Positions 8,891 to 17,176 of a DNA stretch of 34,114 nucleotides are shown piece after piece. The stretch spans positions 1-34,114 of IMG/VR virus record IMGVR_UViG_3300050821_000570; one strand, 5' to 3'. The notes under the pieces were generated by a model, which did no database searches, was not told where the DNA came from, and saw only the letters and a program-made list of their open reading frames with translations. The stretch comes from a virus. The translations under genes were made by a program, and so were the position numbers. Numbering within the stretch: the stretch's first letter is position 1; each line of letters opens with the position of its first letter.

Positions 8891-10276
8891 TTAATTGGCT
8901 GGTTGATTTTTATGATCGGCGTTCTGCTGCCCGTTTGCAGCGTTTGCGAGCGCAGCGTAATAAGCATCAAGTCTCTGACTCACAGTCGAGAGCTCTCCCG
9001 GATTCCTCGCAGCCCGGTATAGAGCAATGGCAAGATTAGATTTGACGTTCGGGTTGTCCAGAATTGTCTTGAGTATTCCTGCACTTGTTGCAATCCCCGG
9101 ACTTCCCGTCAATGCTTCCGTTGCTCCGGCTGCGATTGGCCCGCTTATTCCAATTAAATTGTGATTGCCTACTCTCTGTACTGCTTTTTCCAGAACTGGC
9201 TGTAGATTTAGGAGTTTAGACTCGCTGGCATTGAGATTGGCCAATTCCGGAAATGCGTTATTTAGTTCTTCCTTTAGTCCGCGAGCTAGGGCCTTCTGTG
9301 ATTCGATGGTCGCGCTCTTCAGTTCCCCATACGACCGCCCCTTGAGTTGCTGATATGTGCCCTGCTTGAGAGCTTGCGCTTGTGCAGCAGGAATATCACC
9401 GGGTTGGCTCTCGGCGAATTCCTTCCCACTTTCATAAATAGAATTTAGATCTGCGGCGGGATTGACCTGAGTGGAAAATTTATCCACTACTGGATTTAGT
9501 CGTTGCAACACCTTCCCTGAACTAACCGGGCGATCCGGTTGCGCCTGAATCTCTGCTTTAATCTTGTCATTTAGGTCATCGACCAAATCAGTCAGCTTCT
9601 CGATTCCGGTATGGCTTACGGGAACGCCCTGTTCTAATCCGGTTTGTACAATTTGATCGATCTTGGGCGCAGGAATTCTCGTTGAGGGCTTCAATGCGCT
9701 TTGATATAGGGTTTCCGGTTTCGGCGCGATTGCCTTAATGCCTCGCATAGCTAATTCTGTCGCAGCCATTACCATAGGGACAGCAGCCGCGTGTCCCAAA
9801 ACTCCGCCTTTATCACCTTCCTTGGCAGACTGTTCTTCCCCTGCGACATTCACTCCCATCATTTCGTTCGCAGTTGCACCCAGGTCATAGAGGTGCCCGT
9901 GTTCCTGAACTCTCTGCGCGTTCTTGGCTAGCGCATCTTTATTTTGCTGTTGCGCGATCTGCCACTTGTCCTGATCTGATACTCGGGGATCGGCTAATGG
10001 GTCGGGTGCGGCCAATGCTTCTGGAATGGACGCAATATCGCTCCACGCTTTGTGCCAGAATCCCGCATGCTGAGTTTCTTGATCTTGGATAGGGACGATT
10101 GACCCGCCAGCCTTGACCGCATCTTGTGTGCGATCTGCTGGAATAACCCCCAGTGACCCATCGGGAGATTTAATCGTTACTCCGGGCTTGCCGCCCGCAG
10201 CTATGGCATCATGCATTCGCTCATAGGGAACATCGCCCAGCGTTCCGTCTGGTGCGAAGATTGGTACTGTACTCAT
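8891..10276 (-). CDS. Putative DNA-ejection (internal virion) protein
   Basis: 461 residues, starting at ATG 10276, which overlaps the upstream stop as ATGA. The N-terminus has two imperfect copies of a 28-residue unit: FAPDGTLGDVPYERMHDAIAAGG and KSPDGSLGVIPADRTQDAVKAGG. The rest is mostly helical, with a small hydrophobic patch (VLGHAAAVPMVMAATELAM, about 149-167), a coiled region (about 225-330) and a Gly/Ala segment near 375-400 (GISGPIAAGATEAL). It is third in a coupled set whose first member looks like a P22 gp7-type transfer protein, so by position it corresponds to gp16-type ejection proteins, which leave the capsid before the DNA and line the path through the envelope. Sequence alone does not prove this. 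Confidence 0.6.
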   Translation of the reverse strand: MSTVPIFAPDGTLGDVPYERMHDAIAAGGKPGVTIKSPDGSLGVIPADRTQDAVKAGGSIVPIQDQETQHAGFWHKAWSDIASIPEALAAPDPLADPRVSDQDKWQIAQQQNKDALAKNAQRVQEHGHLYDLGATANEMMGVNVAGEEQSAKEGDKGGVLGHAAAVPMVMAATELAMRGIKAIAPKPETLYQSALKPSTRIPAPKIDQIVQTGLEQGVPVSHTGIEKLTDLVDDLNDKIKAEIQAQPDRPVSSGKVLQRLNPVVDKFSTQVNPAADLNSIYESGKEFAESQPGDIPAAQAQALKQGTYQQLKGRSYGELKSATIESQKALARGLKEELNNAFPELANLNASESKLLNLQPVLEKAVQRVGNHNLIGISGPIAAGATEALTGSPGIATSAGILKTILDNPNVKSNLAIALYRAARNPGELSTVSQRLDAYYAALANAANGQQNADHKNQPAN

Positions 10277-11778
10277 CGCTTCTTGCCGCCGAAATTAGAG
10301 AAGAAGTCGCCGCCCTTGCTTTCTACATTCACAACACCATTCGCCTTATTGCCAGCACCAGCCTTGATGATCTTGTCCAGTTCATCGCGCTTGGAAGACA
10401 TCAGGTTCTTATATGCCTGCGCAACTCCCGCGATCTGTTCTGGGCTGGATTTATTTACATCTAGAACGCCATGACCTTGCGCGACTTCCGCATCGGTCAT
10501 GTGCCCCTTGGCAACTACCGATGTAACTTCATGGTTATAGGCATTGGCTATCGCTTGCGCTGTTGTTGCATCGGGTGAACCGAACTGAGTGGAGAAGTAG
10601 TTTTTGAGCTGATTCAACTTCTGCACATCGCCATTCTGTAACGCTTTCGAGGCTGTCAGCAGTTGATCCGCATGGTCAATTGCAGTGTTATAGGCAATCC
10701 GCGTATCTGCCCATGCGCCAGAGCGTGCTTTCTTGGCCGCATCGCTTTCAAGGCCAAACTCTGAGGTGTCGTAGTTCGGATTGATTTTGTAGACTTGCGC
10801 CATGATCGCGTTCTTGGTCGATTGCGGAGTGCGCGGGGAAACTGCCTCACTCCACTTCATGCGATTTTCAGCGAGCGCTTGCGCGATCTGCGAGGGGTTG
10901 CCATTGTTGTCCGCCGCCGCACCTGAGTTTTGCAGGTTGAAGTTGGCGACTGGAACCAACGTCTTATTTTTCTCGTATCCCTTCACAAATGCCGCATCGT
11001 CTGCGTTTAGCGCATGGCCCTGACTCTTGAGTGCTTGCAGGCGAATATACCGCGCCTCCATTAGGGCTGGCGTCAGCCCTTGCTGCATATTCTGTGTTTC
11101 TACCTGAGTTTTGGCAGTATTGGCTGCTGCCTCAATAGTCTTCTGCTGGGATTCGGCGGTTTGAGCTGCCGCGTGTTTGGTTTCTGCCTCAGTCTTAGCC
11201 TGTGCCGCAACCCCAGCTAAACCCTCATTCATCTTTGCGGACTGGTCAATCAGTTGCCGAAGTTGTGTCGGATCGGAAGTCGATAGAATCTTTTGCTGCA
11301 AGCCCTGAGCCTGCGCCGGGTCAAATATTCTCCGCTGCACCAACTGGTTCACGGTTTGCAGCGCTTGATCGTGCAACTGCTCGTCCGGAACGTCTTTTAA
11401 CTCTCCCAGCGTATCGCCGACAACTTTTCTATTGGCGATGAAGTTTTCGCGCTGGTCTTTATCGAGAGTAGACAAGGACTGCTTAACTTGCAGACCATGT
11501 TGCTGAATCGCAGTGGCCGCATTCGCAGAGCCGCCGTTATCCAGAACTGACTTGGCCAGCTTGTCATAATCTCCGCTGGATGGATCCCACTGATTCATTG
11601 CTGCAGTTGTGGCCTGCTGATCTTTAATCGCCTGCCCGCGAATCTGCATCTCTTGTTGCTGCGCTTGCTGTTGCTGAATCTGTGAACGCAACTGTGCTAC
11701 ACGCCCGAATTCCGCGAGGGGATCGGGCGGTGCGACTGTCGGTTTAACGTCTAGCGCGGGAAGAGGAAATCCACTCAT
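10273..11778 (-). CDS. Putative ejection protein, coiled-coil
   Basis: A 501-residue, Gln/Ala-rich helical protein starting at ATG 11778, 2 nt after the stop of the upstream gene and joined to the next by ATGA. Residues about 25-60 are a Gln-rich coiled coil (RSQIQQQQAQQQEMQ). Residues 170-235 are Ala/Gln/Thr coiled coil (AQTAESQQKTIEAAANTAKT). Residues 350-460 form a helical domain (AWADTRIAYNTAIDHADQLL, NYFSTQFGSP, HMTDAEVAQGHGVLDVNKSS). The tail is basic (GGDFFSNFGGKKR). No signal peptide or Cys is seen. Position between two ejection-like genes suggests a P22 gp20-type internal protein. Family membership is inferred from order and composition. Confidence 0.6.
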   Translation of the reverse strand: MSGFPLPALDVKPTVAPPDPLAEFGRVAQLRSQIQQQQAQQQEMQIRGQAIKDQQATTAAMNQWDPSSGDYDKLAKSVLDNGGSANAATAIQQHGLQVKQSLSTLDKDQRENFIANRKVVGDTLGELKDVPDEQLHDQALQTVNQLVQRRIFDPAQAQGLQQKILSTSDPTQLRQLIDQSAKMNEGLAGVAAQAKTEAETKHAAAQTAESQQKTIEAAANTAKTQVETQNMQQGLTPALMEARYIRLQALKSQGHALNADDAAFVKGYEKNKTLVPVANFNLQNSGAAADNNGNPSQIAQALAENRMKWSEAVSPRTPQSTKNAIMAQVYKINPNYDTSEFGLESDAAKKARSGAWADTRIAYNTAIDHADQLLTASKALQNGDVQKLNQLKNYFSTQFGSPDATTAQAIANAYNHEVTSVVAKGHMTDAEVAQGHGVLDVNKSSPEQIAGVAQAYKNLMSSKRDELDKIIKAGAGNKANGVVNVESKGGDFFSNFGGKKR

Positions 11779-11780
11779 GC

Positions 11781-12575
11781 CTAACGGCCATCCAGATCAG
11801 GATTGTAGGAACTTCGGTTCGCTTGCTGCTGTTGTGCAATCAATGAATACAGAGGGATTTCGGACGCGAGGCCGGACAGGCTATTTATGCCACCCGATAC
11901 GGCATTTGCGGCACCAACCGTTCCGCTAGCTTGCGCGGTAGCTTGCCCCACATCCAAGTTGCCTGTATTGCTCGCCGCCGCTTGCCCCTGAGAACCAAGA
12001 TTGGCTGCCGCATTCGATCCAATTCCGGCCAATCCTGCGAGGCGGTTGTATTCATTGGTCTGTCCTGAGTTCCAAACTCCATAGTTCGTCAGGTAGGTAT
12101 TCAGTGCTTGCCCGTAAAGATTGTTGTAGTCGGTCTGCGCTAATCCTTGCCCATAATCGGTGAGCGCCTTCCCCGTATTTCCGGAAAGCAAGTTCCCAGT
12201 TGCAGCGGCGTTCTGATTGATCGCATTCGTTCCTTGCTCCAATTGGAATTGATAGCCTGGAGCCTGTTCTGCCTGTTGCAGAGTCGGTGCGGTGAAGTTT
12301 CCGCCCGGATACTGCGAGAGAAGCCCTTGCCCCGGAGTCTTCAGTAATTCCGCTAGGCTATTGACTCCCTGCGTGCCCGCTTTTAGAAATGGCGCTTCAT
12401 TTTGCTGTTGCTGGTTCCATTCCTGCTCTTGAAAATCAAGGGCATTCTGTGCGCCCTTCGCCTGAGTGCTTGCGGCACTTTTGGCCGCACTCGCCCCTAT
12501 GGCTGAGGAGGCTACGCTCCCCGCCGCCGCCGCCCCAACTCCAATTGCAATCGCTGTTGTAGTGGCTACACTCAT
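11781..12575 (-). CDS. DNA transfer (ejection) protein, P22 gp7-like
   Basis: 264 residues starting at ATG 12575, chosen because ATGA overlaps the stop of the oxygenase gene. The N-terminus is an Ala/Gly/Ser hydrophobic segment (AIAIGVGAAAAGSVASSAIG) that could cross a membrane. It is followed by QEQEWNQQQQNEAPFLKAG and then the characteristic core APGYQFQLEQGTNAINQNAA, GNLLSGNTGKALTDYGQGL, DYNNLYGQALN, and EYNRLAGLAGIGSNAA. This pattern is shared by many podophage and siphophage proteins annotated as DNA transfer or internal virion protein. The role is to enter the cell envelope at infection and help DNA cross the periplasm. It lacks an N-terminal signal peptide, unlike the fibre genes. Confidence 0.8.
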   Translation of the reverse strand: MSVATTTAIAIGVGAAAAGSVASSAIGASAAKSAASTQAKGAQNALDFQEQEWNQQQQNEAPFLKAGTQGVNSLAELLKTPGQGLLSQYPGGNFTAPTLQQAEQAPGYQFQLEQGTNAINQNAAATGNLLSGNTGKALTDYGQGLAQTDYNNLYGQALNTYLTNYGVWNSGQTNEYNRLAGLAGIGSNAAANLGSQGQAAASNTGNLDVGQATAQASGTVGAANAVSGGINSLSGLASEIPLYSLIAQQQQANRSSYNPDLDGR

Positions 12576-13162
12576 GGGTTCACGTCGTAGAAACAAATCC
12601 AGATCAAGCGCCCATCTGCAGAACCGGAACCGAACGCTTCAAACGGGTAGCGAGAATGGAAAAAACAAGTCGGATATGTGATGAACCTGTTCCACTTCAT
12701 CGGCACCATATTGGTTTGCTGCCACGCATCTTTCTTTTTCCACTCCTGATTCATTATGGCGTAGTAGTTATCTGCATCATGCCCAGCTTTGGTAAGTTCT
12801 TCGCGGCCTAAAAGCCTGTCCACGCCCAGTTCTTTATGCCGCCAGAAAGCCGTACCGCCTTTACACTGCATGGGAAGATTGAGGTACAGAACGCTCGCAT
12901 ACTTCGCGCAAATATCGTCAGAATGCACCCATGAGTGAGGGTTTTCTCCCGCCAAGTTAAGGCGAAAGCAAGATAGCTTGGGGTTAATCTTTGACCCAAC
13001 CACTTTGCTTACTCGGTCATACCAGTGCGGTACTTCGTATTTCGAGATTCCCGTATAAACGGCGCTATCTGGCCCAATCTCGTCAGTGAACCCTTCTGCG
13101 ATGACTGCCCGCCTGATTAAATCCGCATCCGGTGCGAAGTTGTCGAAGATTAAAGGGTTCAT
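12572..13162 (-). CDS. 2OG-Fe(II) oxygenase-like protein (DUF6445-like)
   Basis: 196 residues starting at ATG 13162 (ATGA overlap with the GNAT stop). The double-stranded beta-helix signature of Fe(II)/2-oxoglutarate dioxygenases is visible: HSDD with H80-x-D82 as the first metal pair, strands ASVLYLNLP (89-97) and GGTAFWRHKELG (102-113), then TYPTCFFHSRYPFEAFG with the distal H169, and R185 in GRLIWICFYD as the probable 2-oxoglutarate anchor. All key residues are present, so it may be active. The substrate is unknown: protein prolyl/lysyl side chains, nucleic acid or a small molecule are all possible. It is translationally coupled on both sides, between a GNAT enzyme and the gp7-like ejection gene, suggesting modification of a virion or host protein late in infection. 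Confidence 0.75.
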   Translation of the reverse strand: MNPLIFDNFAPDADLIRRAVIAEGFTDEIGPDSAVYTGISKYEVPHWYDRVSKVVGSKINPKLSCFRLNLAGENPHSWVHSDDICAKYASVLYLNLPMQCKGGTAFWRHKELGVDRLLGREELTKAGHDADNYYAIMNQEWKKKDAWQQTNMVPMKWNRFITYPTCFFHSRYPFEAFGSGSADGRLIWICFYDVNP

Positions 13163-13584
13163 AATGTGCGGGAATAACTTGCTTCGACGAACTCATACTT
13201 CATGTGCTTGTAAACTCTCGCAACTTGATCTGTAGGTGCGACCATTTGAATCTGCTTTGCGCCCGCTTCTTTGGCGATGCGCTCAAATTCCTTCATCAGC
13301 TTCAGTCCATCGCCGCGCTTACCCGGTTCCTGCCACCAAAATACCTCGCCTGCAACTTTCTCGCCCGAGATGAAGTGGTCATAGATGAAGAATCCGAGCA
13401 TTCCGACCAGACTCCCATCCCTCTCGCTCACTAATAATGCTTGGCATTGAATGAGTTTCTCCGCGAGCTCTTTCATTTTCGACGGATTCTCCCGCAACAA
13501 CTTTTCGTAGGAAGTGGTGCCCCTGAAGTTAAGGCCCATTTCTACTAATCGCGGCACATCTTCAAGAGTTGCGAGGCGAATCAT
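13159..13584 (-). CDS. GNAT-family N-acetyltransferase
   Basis: 141 residues from ATG 13584 (ATGA overlap with the 934-aa gene; an upstream extension would enter that gene out of frame). GNAT features: an N-terminal MIRLATLEDVPRLVEM strand-helix, central strands LLVSERDGSLVGMLGFFIYD (50-69), the acetyl-CoA loop around WQEPGKRGDGLKLMKEFE (84-101) with RGDG in place of the more usual Q/RxxGxG/A, and a C-terminal VARVYKHMKYEFVEASYSR that matches the last strands of the fold. It should transfer an acetyl group from acetyl-CoA to an amine. Similar GNATs sit beside virion genes in many phages with no known target. It is coupled to the 2OG oxygenase. Confidence 0.8.
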   Translation of the reverse strand: MIRLATLEDVPRLVEMGLNFRGTTSYEKLLRENPSKMKELAEKLIQCQALLVSERDGSLVGMLGFFIYDHFISGEKVAGEVFWWQEPGKRGDGLKLMKEFERIAKEAGAKQIQMVAPTDQVARVYKHMKYEFVEASYSRTL

Positions 13585-16385
13585 TGTAAGATCGCTACAA
13601 ATACATCGCCGCGCGGCTGGCCGATGTTTGTCCAAGTGCAAGTGCCATCGGTTACCGTCAATCCTGCGGTTTGCGGGAAGGTCGGCTTCGATGCACCCGT
13701 CGTACAGTTGCCCGTCGCCTGGAAGATGTAGCCGGAGTTGTTATTGGTCTGCGGCCACAGTAGACCGTTCGCCAGCACGGTTCCGGATGCGCTCCAGTCG
13801 GCGGGCATGTATCCGGTTGCCGCGCCTATGTTCGTGCCTAGCGTCCCCATCCAGTCAGACGAGAACATCGCCCCTGTGCCGTCTAGCGACATGACCGCCA
13901 AGCCCTGTTGCGTATTGAAAAACGGCGAGTAACCTGAGTTGAACGTGTGGTATTCGCGGTAGTTCGGCCCATTCGGGTTCTGCGCGATCAGGAGTTGACC
14001 TTCCGAGTAGCAGCAGCCGGGGAATGCTTGAATGAAATAGTTTGTGGTTCCCGAAGGAGTTCCACCCGTGCAAGAGCCGAAAGTGATTTGCGTTGCCGAA
14101 GTAAATGCGGTTACCGTACAGGTCGCAGGGCCCAGCGCAATTGGCACATTCACCTCATTCGAGGTAAAGGAATTCCCAATCTGCAAAGTAGCTACAGAGC
14201 CAGAGATTGAAACCTCCCCCCAGCCTAGCGGGTACTTTAAGGCCGTATCTCCCTGCGGCGTTGTCATGTACATGATCGCGCCTGTATCGACTGACCCACC
14301 CGGCCCTGGATTTGTGCTCCAGTTGACATGCGAATCCATGATTGATCCGCCTGCGCGGCACGGCATATTGGAATATGGATACGAGGTACCGAGACAAATC
14401 TTTCCTGCCCACGGAGAGGGAAACCCGAGCAGGTTCGTCGAGGCCGCTGACGGAGTAGCGTAGGGATTGGAGCCATAGTTAAACATCTGGCCTGCGGGAG
14501 ACTTCTGCCCTACGAATAAGTCGATGCCCTCGACCTCGTGGCCCGTGCAACTGATGCAGGCGGCCACATTCGCGGTCGTGATCTGCCAGAAGTAGTAAGT
14601 CGCAGCGCAGGACGTGATGCAGCCAGAAGGCACACGAGTGACAGTGATGTAATTCCCGCCGTGATATTTGACGTTGTGAATTGTGAATCGGTCGGCGATG
14701 GATATGGTTCCTACTGTAGATTGCGTCCAGCTTCCGCCAGAGAACTGATACTTCAGGACTGCTCCGGTGCAGGTGTTGTAAGTCCAATATTGATTCGTGG
14801 TTGGCGTCGGATTCTGACCGTTCAGAAGCGTGTCGCCCACGATGCAGCCTGTATCCTGCCCTGCCGTAGTCGAGTAGCCTTCCGCCATGTGAAATGACAG
14901 GGAGTTAAGCGAGTCGTTATGATCCATCCCGCCCATTGAGTGCCAGCAGACTGGATCCGGCCCAATGCCGCCGCGCTGATAAGTGACGTTGGTTGCCGGA
15001 GTTACTGCGGGGGCAACTGTGATCTGCGTCGTCGAAATAAAAGATGCTACGTTGGTGTTCTGCCCATTGATAATCATGGGCGTTCCCACCCAAGCAGAAT
15101 TGAACTTCGTTACCGCTACCCAGTTGATCGTCGTTCCATCCGAAGTCGAGACGATGCCGCCGTTCGAGCCGCATTGGAATGGCGTTCCAGGTAAGGCGTT
15201 CGCGAAGTCGGCAACGGTCGTGGTCACCGGACCTGCAGCGGGATTCCCTACCGTCGGCGTCTGATAGTTCGTAACATCCGTGCGCGTGAACACTGTGCCT
15301 GATTGCGAGCCGTGGTCATAGAACCAGAAGTTGTTGTTGTAGCTCCACTCTCCGCAGCCAGCTACGAGGTAGTTAGCTTTAGTCTGCGCGACTCCGTTGA
15401 TTTGCGGATAGAGCGGGAAAGACTTGTGGTTGGTGAAGTCCAGACCGCGCAGGAAGTAAAACCCGCGATTGTCCCCGATCAGAATGAATGTTTTGTTGAC
15501 GCTGAACTGAAAATCATCCGCCGATCCGCCGCATTCCGTCACGTAAGTAACATTGGCGTTCGATCCAGTCTGGAAGTTTCCATCTGATGCGCGGAAGATT
15601 TTTGCGCCAGAGAGCGTCGAATCCGTGATGACTGCATTGGAGCTAATGAGTCCGCCAAGTGAAGGCGCTACCACCGCAGGGGCAATCTGCACGCCTTGAG
15701 TCGCGCACAGGTAATTCGGCGGCCCACATGCAGCGGCGGCATTAACCGTTAATTGCACCGAAAGCGGGGACGATACATTGCTTCCTGAATCCGTGCAGGT
15801 TACAGAAAACGTCGTGACGCCTGCGACTTCTGCATTAGTGCCTGAGAGAACTCCGCCCGAAGACAAAGTAAAAGCGCCCGGCAGTGATCCGGATGAAACT
15901 AACCAGGTATAGGGCCCGGTTCCGCCCGAACATCCGAAAGTAAATCCCGGATAGACCAACCCCTGTGTACCTTGAACGGGGATGGCGCAGGGTGGAACTC
16001 CGCACGCAGGATTGTTGACAAGGGGCGACGGTGCGACCGTTAATGTCGTGGTTCCGGTGCATGGCGATCCGCCGCACTCAAACCCTGAACCTACGGAGCA
16101 GGTTACAGTAGTAGCTCCCGATGATAGTGCCTTAAACGATTCATTGTTATTAGATGCGACGGTTGGGTTAGAACTTGTCCATTGGCACTGGTTTGTCACT
16201 AAAACGAGCGAGGGATTCAGAACCGCAGAAAATACCTGGCTGGTTAACACTGCAATAGTCGAGTTTGCCGGAAGCACCGTCACTCCGGTTGGCGGTGTTT
16301 GCGGCCCCGAGACAACGACGTTCTGCTGCCCGTAGGCGCGACCTGAAAGCATCAGTGCCAATGCGAAGATAGTTATAAGTTTCAT
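13581..16385 (-). CDS. Large secreted Ig-domain appendage protein, Cys-rich
   Basis: 934 residues from ATG 16385, 2 nt after the previous stop. A signal peptide (MKLITIFALALMLSGRAYGQ) leads into a BIG2-like Ig domain (about 30-115: VTVLPANSTIAVLTSQVF, WTSSNPTVASNN) and then a putative He_PIG or cadherin-like Ig domain (about 135-215: GTGPYTWLVSSGSLPGAFTL, GVLSGTNAEVAGVTTFSVTC). Residues about 230-780 are a long Trp/Tyr/Gly-rich beta region with blade-like repeats and SDD, WHSMGGMDHND and HNVKYHGG segments, perhaps a propeller. The C-terminus has a fibre motif (FPQTAGLTVTDGTCTWTNIG). It contains about 30 Cys, exceptional for a phage structural protein and typical of exported disulfide-bonded proteins. 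A receptor- or polysaccharide-binding role is inferred. Confidence 0.7.
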   Translation of the reverse strand: MKLITIFALALMLSGRAYGQQNVVVSGPQTPPTGVTVLPANSTIAVLTSQVFSAVLNPSLVLVTNQCQWTSSNPTVASNNNESFKALSSGATTVTCSVGSGFECGGSPCTGTTTLTVAPSPLVNNPACGVPPCAIPVQGTQGLVYPGFTFGCSGGTGPYTWLVSSGSLPGAFTLSSGGVLSGTNAEVAGVTTFSVTCTDSGSNVSSPLSVQLTVNAAAACGPPNYLCATQGVQIAPAVVAPSLGGLISSNAVITDSTLSGAKIFRASDGNFQTGSNANVTYVTECGGSADDFQFSVNKTFILIGDNRGFYFLRGLDFTNHKSFPLYPQINGVAQTKANYLVAGCGEWSYNNNFWFYDHGSQSGTVFTRTDVTNYQTPTVGNPAAGPVTTTVADFANALPGTPFQCGSNGGIVSTSDGTTINWVAVTKFNSAWVGTPMIINGQNTNVASFISTTQITVAPAVTPATNVTYQRGGIGPDPVCWHSMGGMDHNDSLNSLSFHMAEGYSTTAGQDTGCIVGDTLLNGQNPTPTTNQYWTYNTCTGAVLKYQFSGGSWTQSTVGTISIADRFTIHNVKYHGGNYITVTRVPSGCITSCAATYYFWQITTANVAACISCTGHEVEGIDLFVGQKSPAGQMFNYGSNPYATPSAASTNLLGFPSPWAGKICLGTSYPYSNMPCRAGGSIMDSHVNWSTNPGPGGSVDTGAIMYMTTPQGDTALKYPLGWGEVSISGSVATLQIGNSFTSNEVNVPIALGPATCTVTAFTSATQITFGSCTGGTPSGTTNYFIQAFPGCCYSEGQLLIAQNPNGPNYREYHTFNSGYSPFFNTQQGLAVMSLDGTGAMFSSDWMGTLGTNIGAATGYMPADWSASGTVLANGLLWPQTNNNSGYIFQATGNCTTGASKPTFPQTAGLTVTDGTCTWTNIGQPRGDVFVAILQ

Positions 16386-16387
16386 TT

Positions 16388-17176
16388 TTAGTTAATTCTC
16401 TGCGTGCACTTGGGGTGACTCGCCACGCCAGTTGTTCCCGTGAGAGTTACGGTTTGCAGTTTCCCAGCCGCATCTCCTTCAAAACTAGAACCAGATGTCC
16501 CATACATGGGCCAGTAACCTTGCAGGCCACTCGATCTGACATTGATTGGGCACGAGAAATACAGACTCTTCGCCTCTCCATCAGTCAGTGCCACGTTCCA
16601 TAAAGCTGTTTCTGCGATGAAGCCGGAGTAGTTAACCGTTGTGCAGACTCCCAGCGGAACCGCGCCAGTAGTTGCGTATCCGCCGAAACACCAATCAGGA
16701 TTGCCTGCGGCTTGCGTTTGTATCGTCCCGTTAAAGCTCGTGCCAGTTCCGCAAAGTACGCCATCTTCGTAGATGAAGAATTGCCCAGTCCCTCCACCAG
16801 CACTACCATTGCCGATGCCGACGACGTTGTGCCAAGAATTTGCGGTTACCGTTGTCGTGCAATCTACAAACAGATCGTGGTTTAAGGCTGTGCTTTGGTG
16901 GATATAGAAACTCAGGTGATTTGTGTGGCCGCTTCTCGACAAGCTGATGTAGTAAGTGCTCGTCCCATTTGCGGTGTTTCCCTTGCCGACTAAATCCGCT
17001 TCTGCACCCGGAACAGATGACACAAAGAACCAAGTGGACATGCTGATAAGCGCCCCGCCATAGAAGTCGAGGTTGGCTCCAGCAGCTGCCTGCGCTTTGT
17101 CCGTCGTGCCATTAAACGAACGTGCGCCATAAAGTGGGAGCGCATAAAGAATGGCGAGGGCAATCAGTTTCCTCAT
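16388..17176 (-). CDS. Secreted LamG/concanavalin-like lectin domain protein
   Basis: 262 residues from ATG 17176, which overlaps the upstream stop as ATGA. A signal peptide (MRKLIALAILYALPLYG) precedes a single LamG-like jelly roll: ARSFNGTTDKAQAAAGANLD, then ISMSTWFFVSS, YYISLSRSGHTNHLSFYIHQ, SWHNVVGIGNGS, GQFFIYEDGVLCG, IAETALWNVALTDGEAKSLY, and GLQGYWPMYGTSGS. The order F-G-T-D, W-T/W-F, W-H-x-V, I-x-x-D-G and A-E-x-A-x-W-N is classical for laminin-G/pentraxin-type lectins that bind glycans. It lies between two other signal-bearing appendage genes and is coupled to the tail fibre. Likely a carbohydrate-binding virion appendage or surface protein. Confidence 0.8.
   Translation of the reverse strand: MRKLIALAILYALPLYGARSFNGTTDKAQAAAGANLDFYGGALISMSTWFFVSSVPGAEADLVGKGNTANGTSTYYISLSRSGHTNHLSFYIHQSTALNHDLFVDCTTTVTANSWHNVVGIGNGSAGGGTGQFFIYEDGVLCGTGTSFNGTIQTQAAGNPDWCFGGYATTGAVPLGVCTTVNYSGFIAETALWNVALTDGEAKSLYFSCPINVRSSGLQGYWPMYGTSGSSFEGDAAGKLQTVTLTGTTGVASHPKCTQRIN

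Noticed and set aside
12572-12596. Longer start for the gp7-like gene at 12596
   Set aside because: It would add seven residues inside the oxygenase gene; the ATGA junction at 12575 is the pattern used throughout this operon.
13159-13584. GNAT plus neighbour as a toxin-antitoxin pair
   Set aside because: No small DNA-binding antitoxin precedes it; the neighbours are an oxygenase and a fibre gene.
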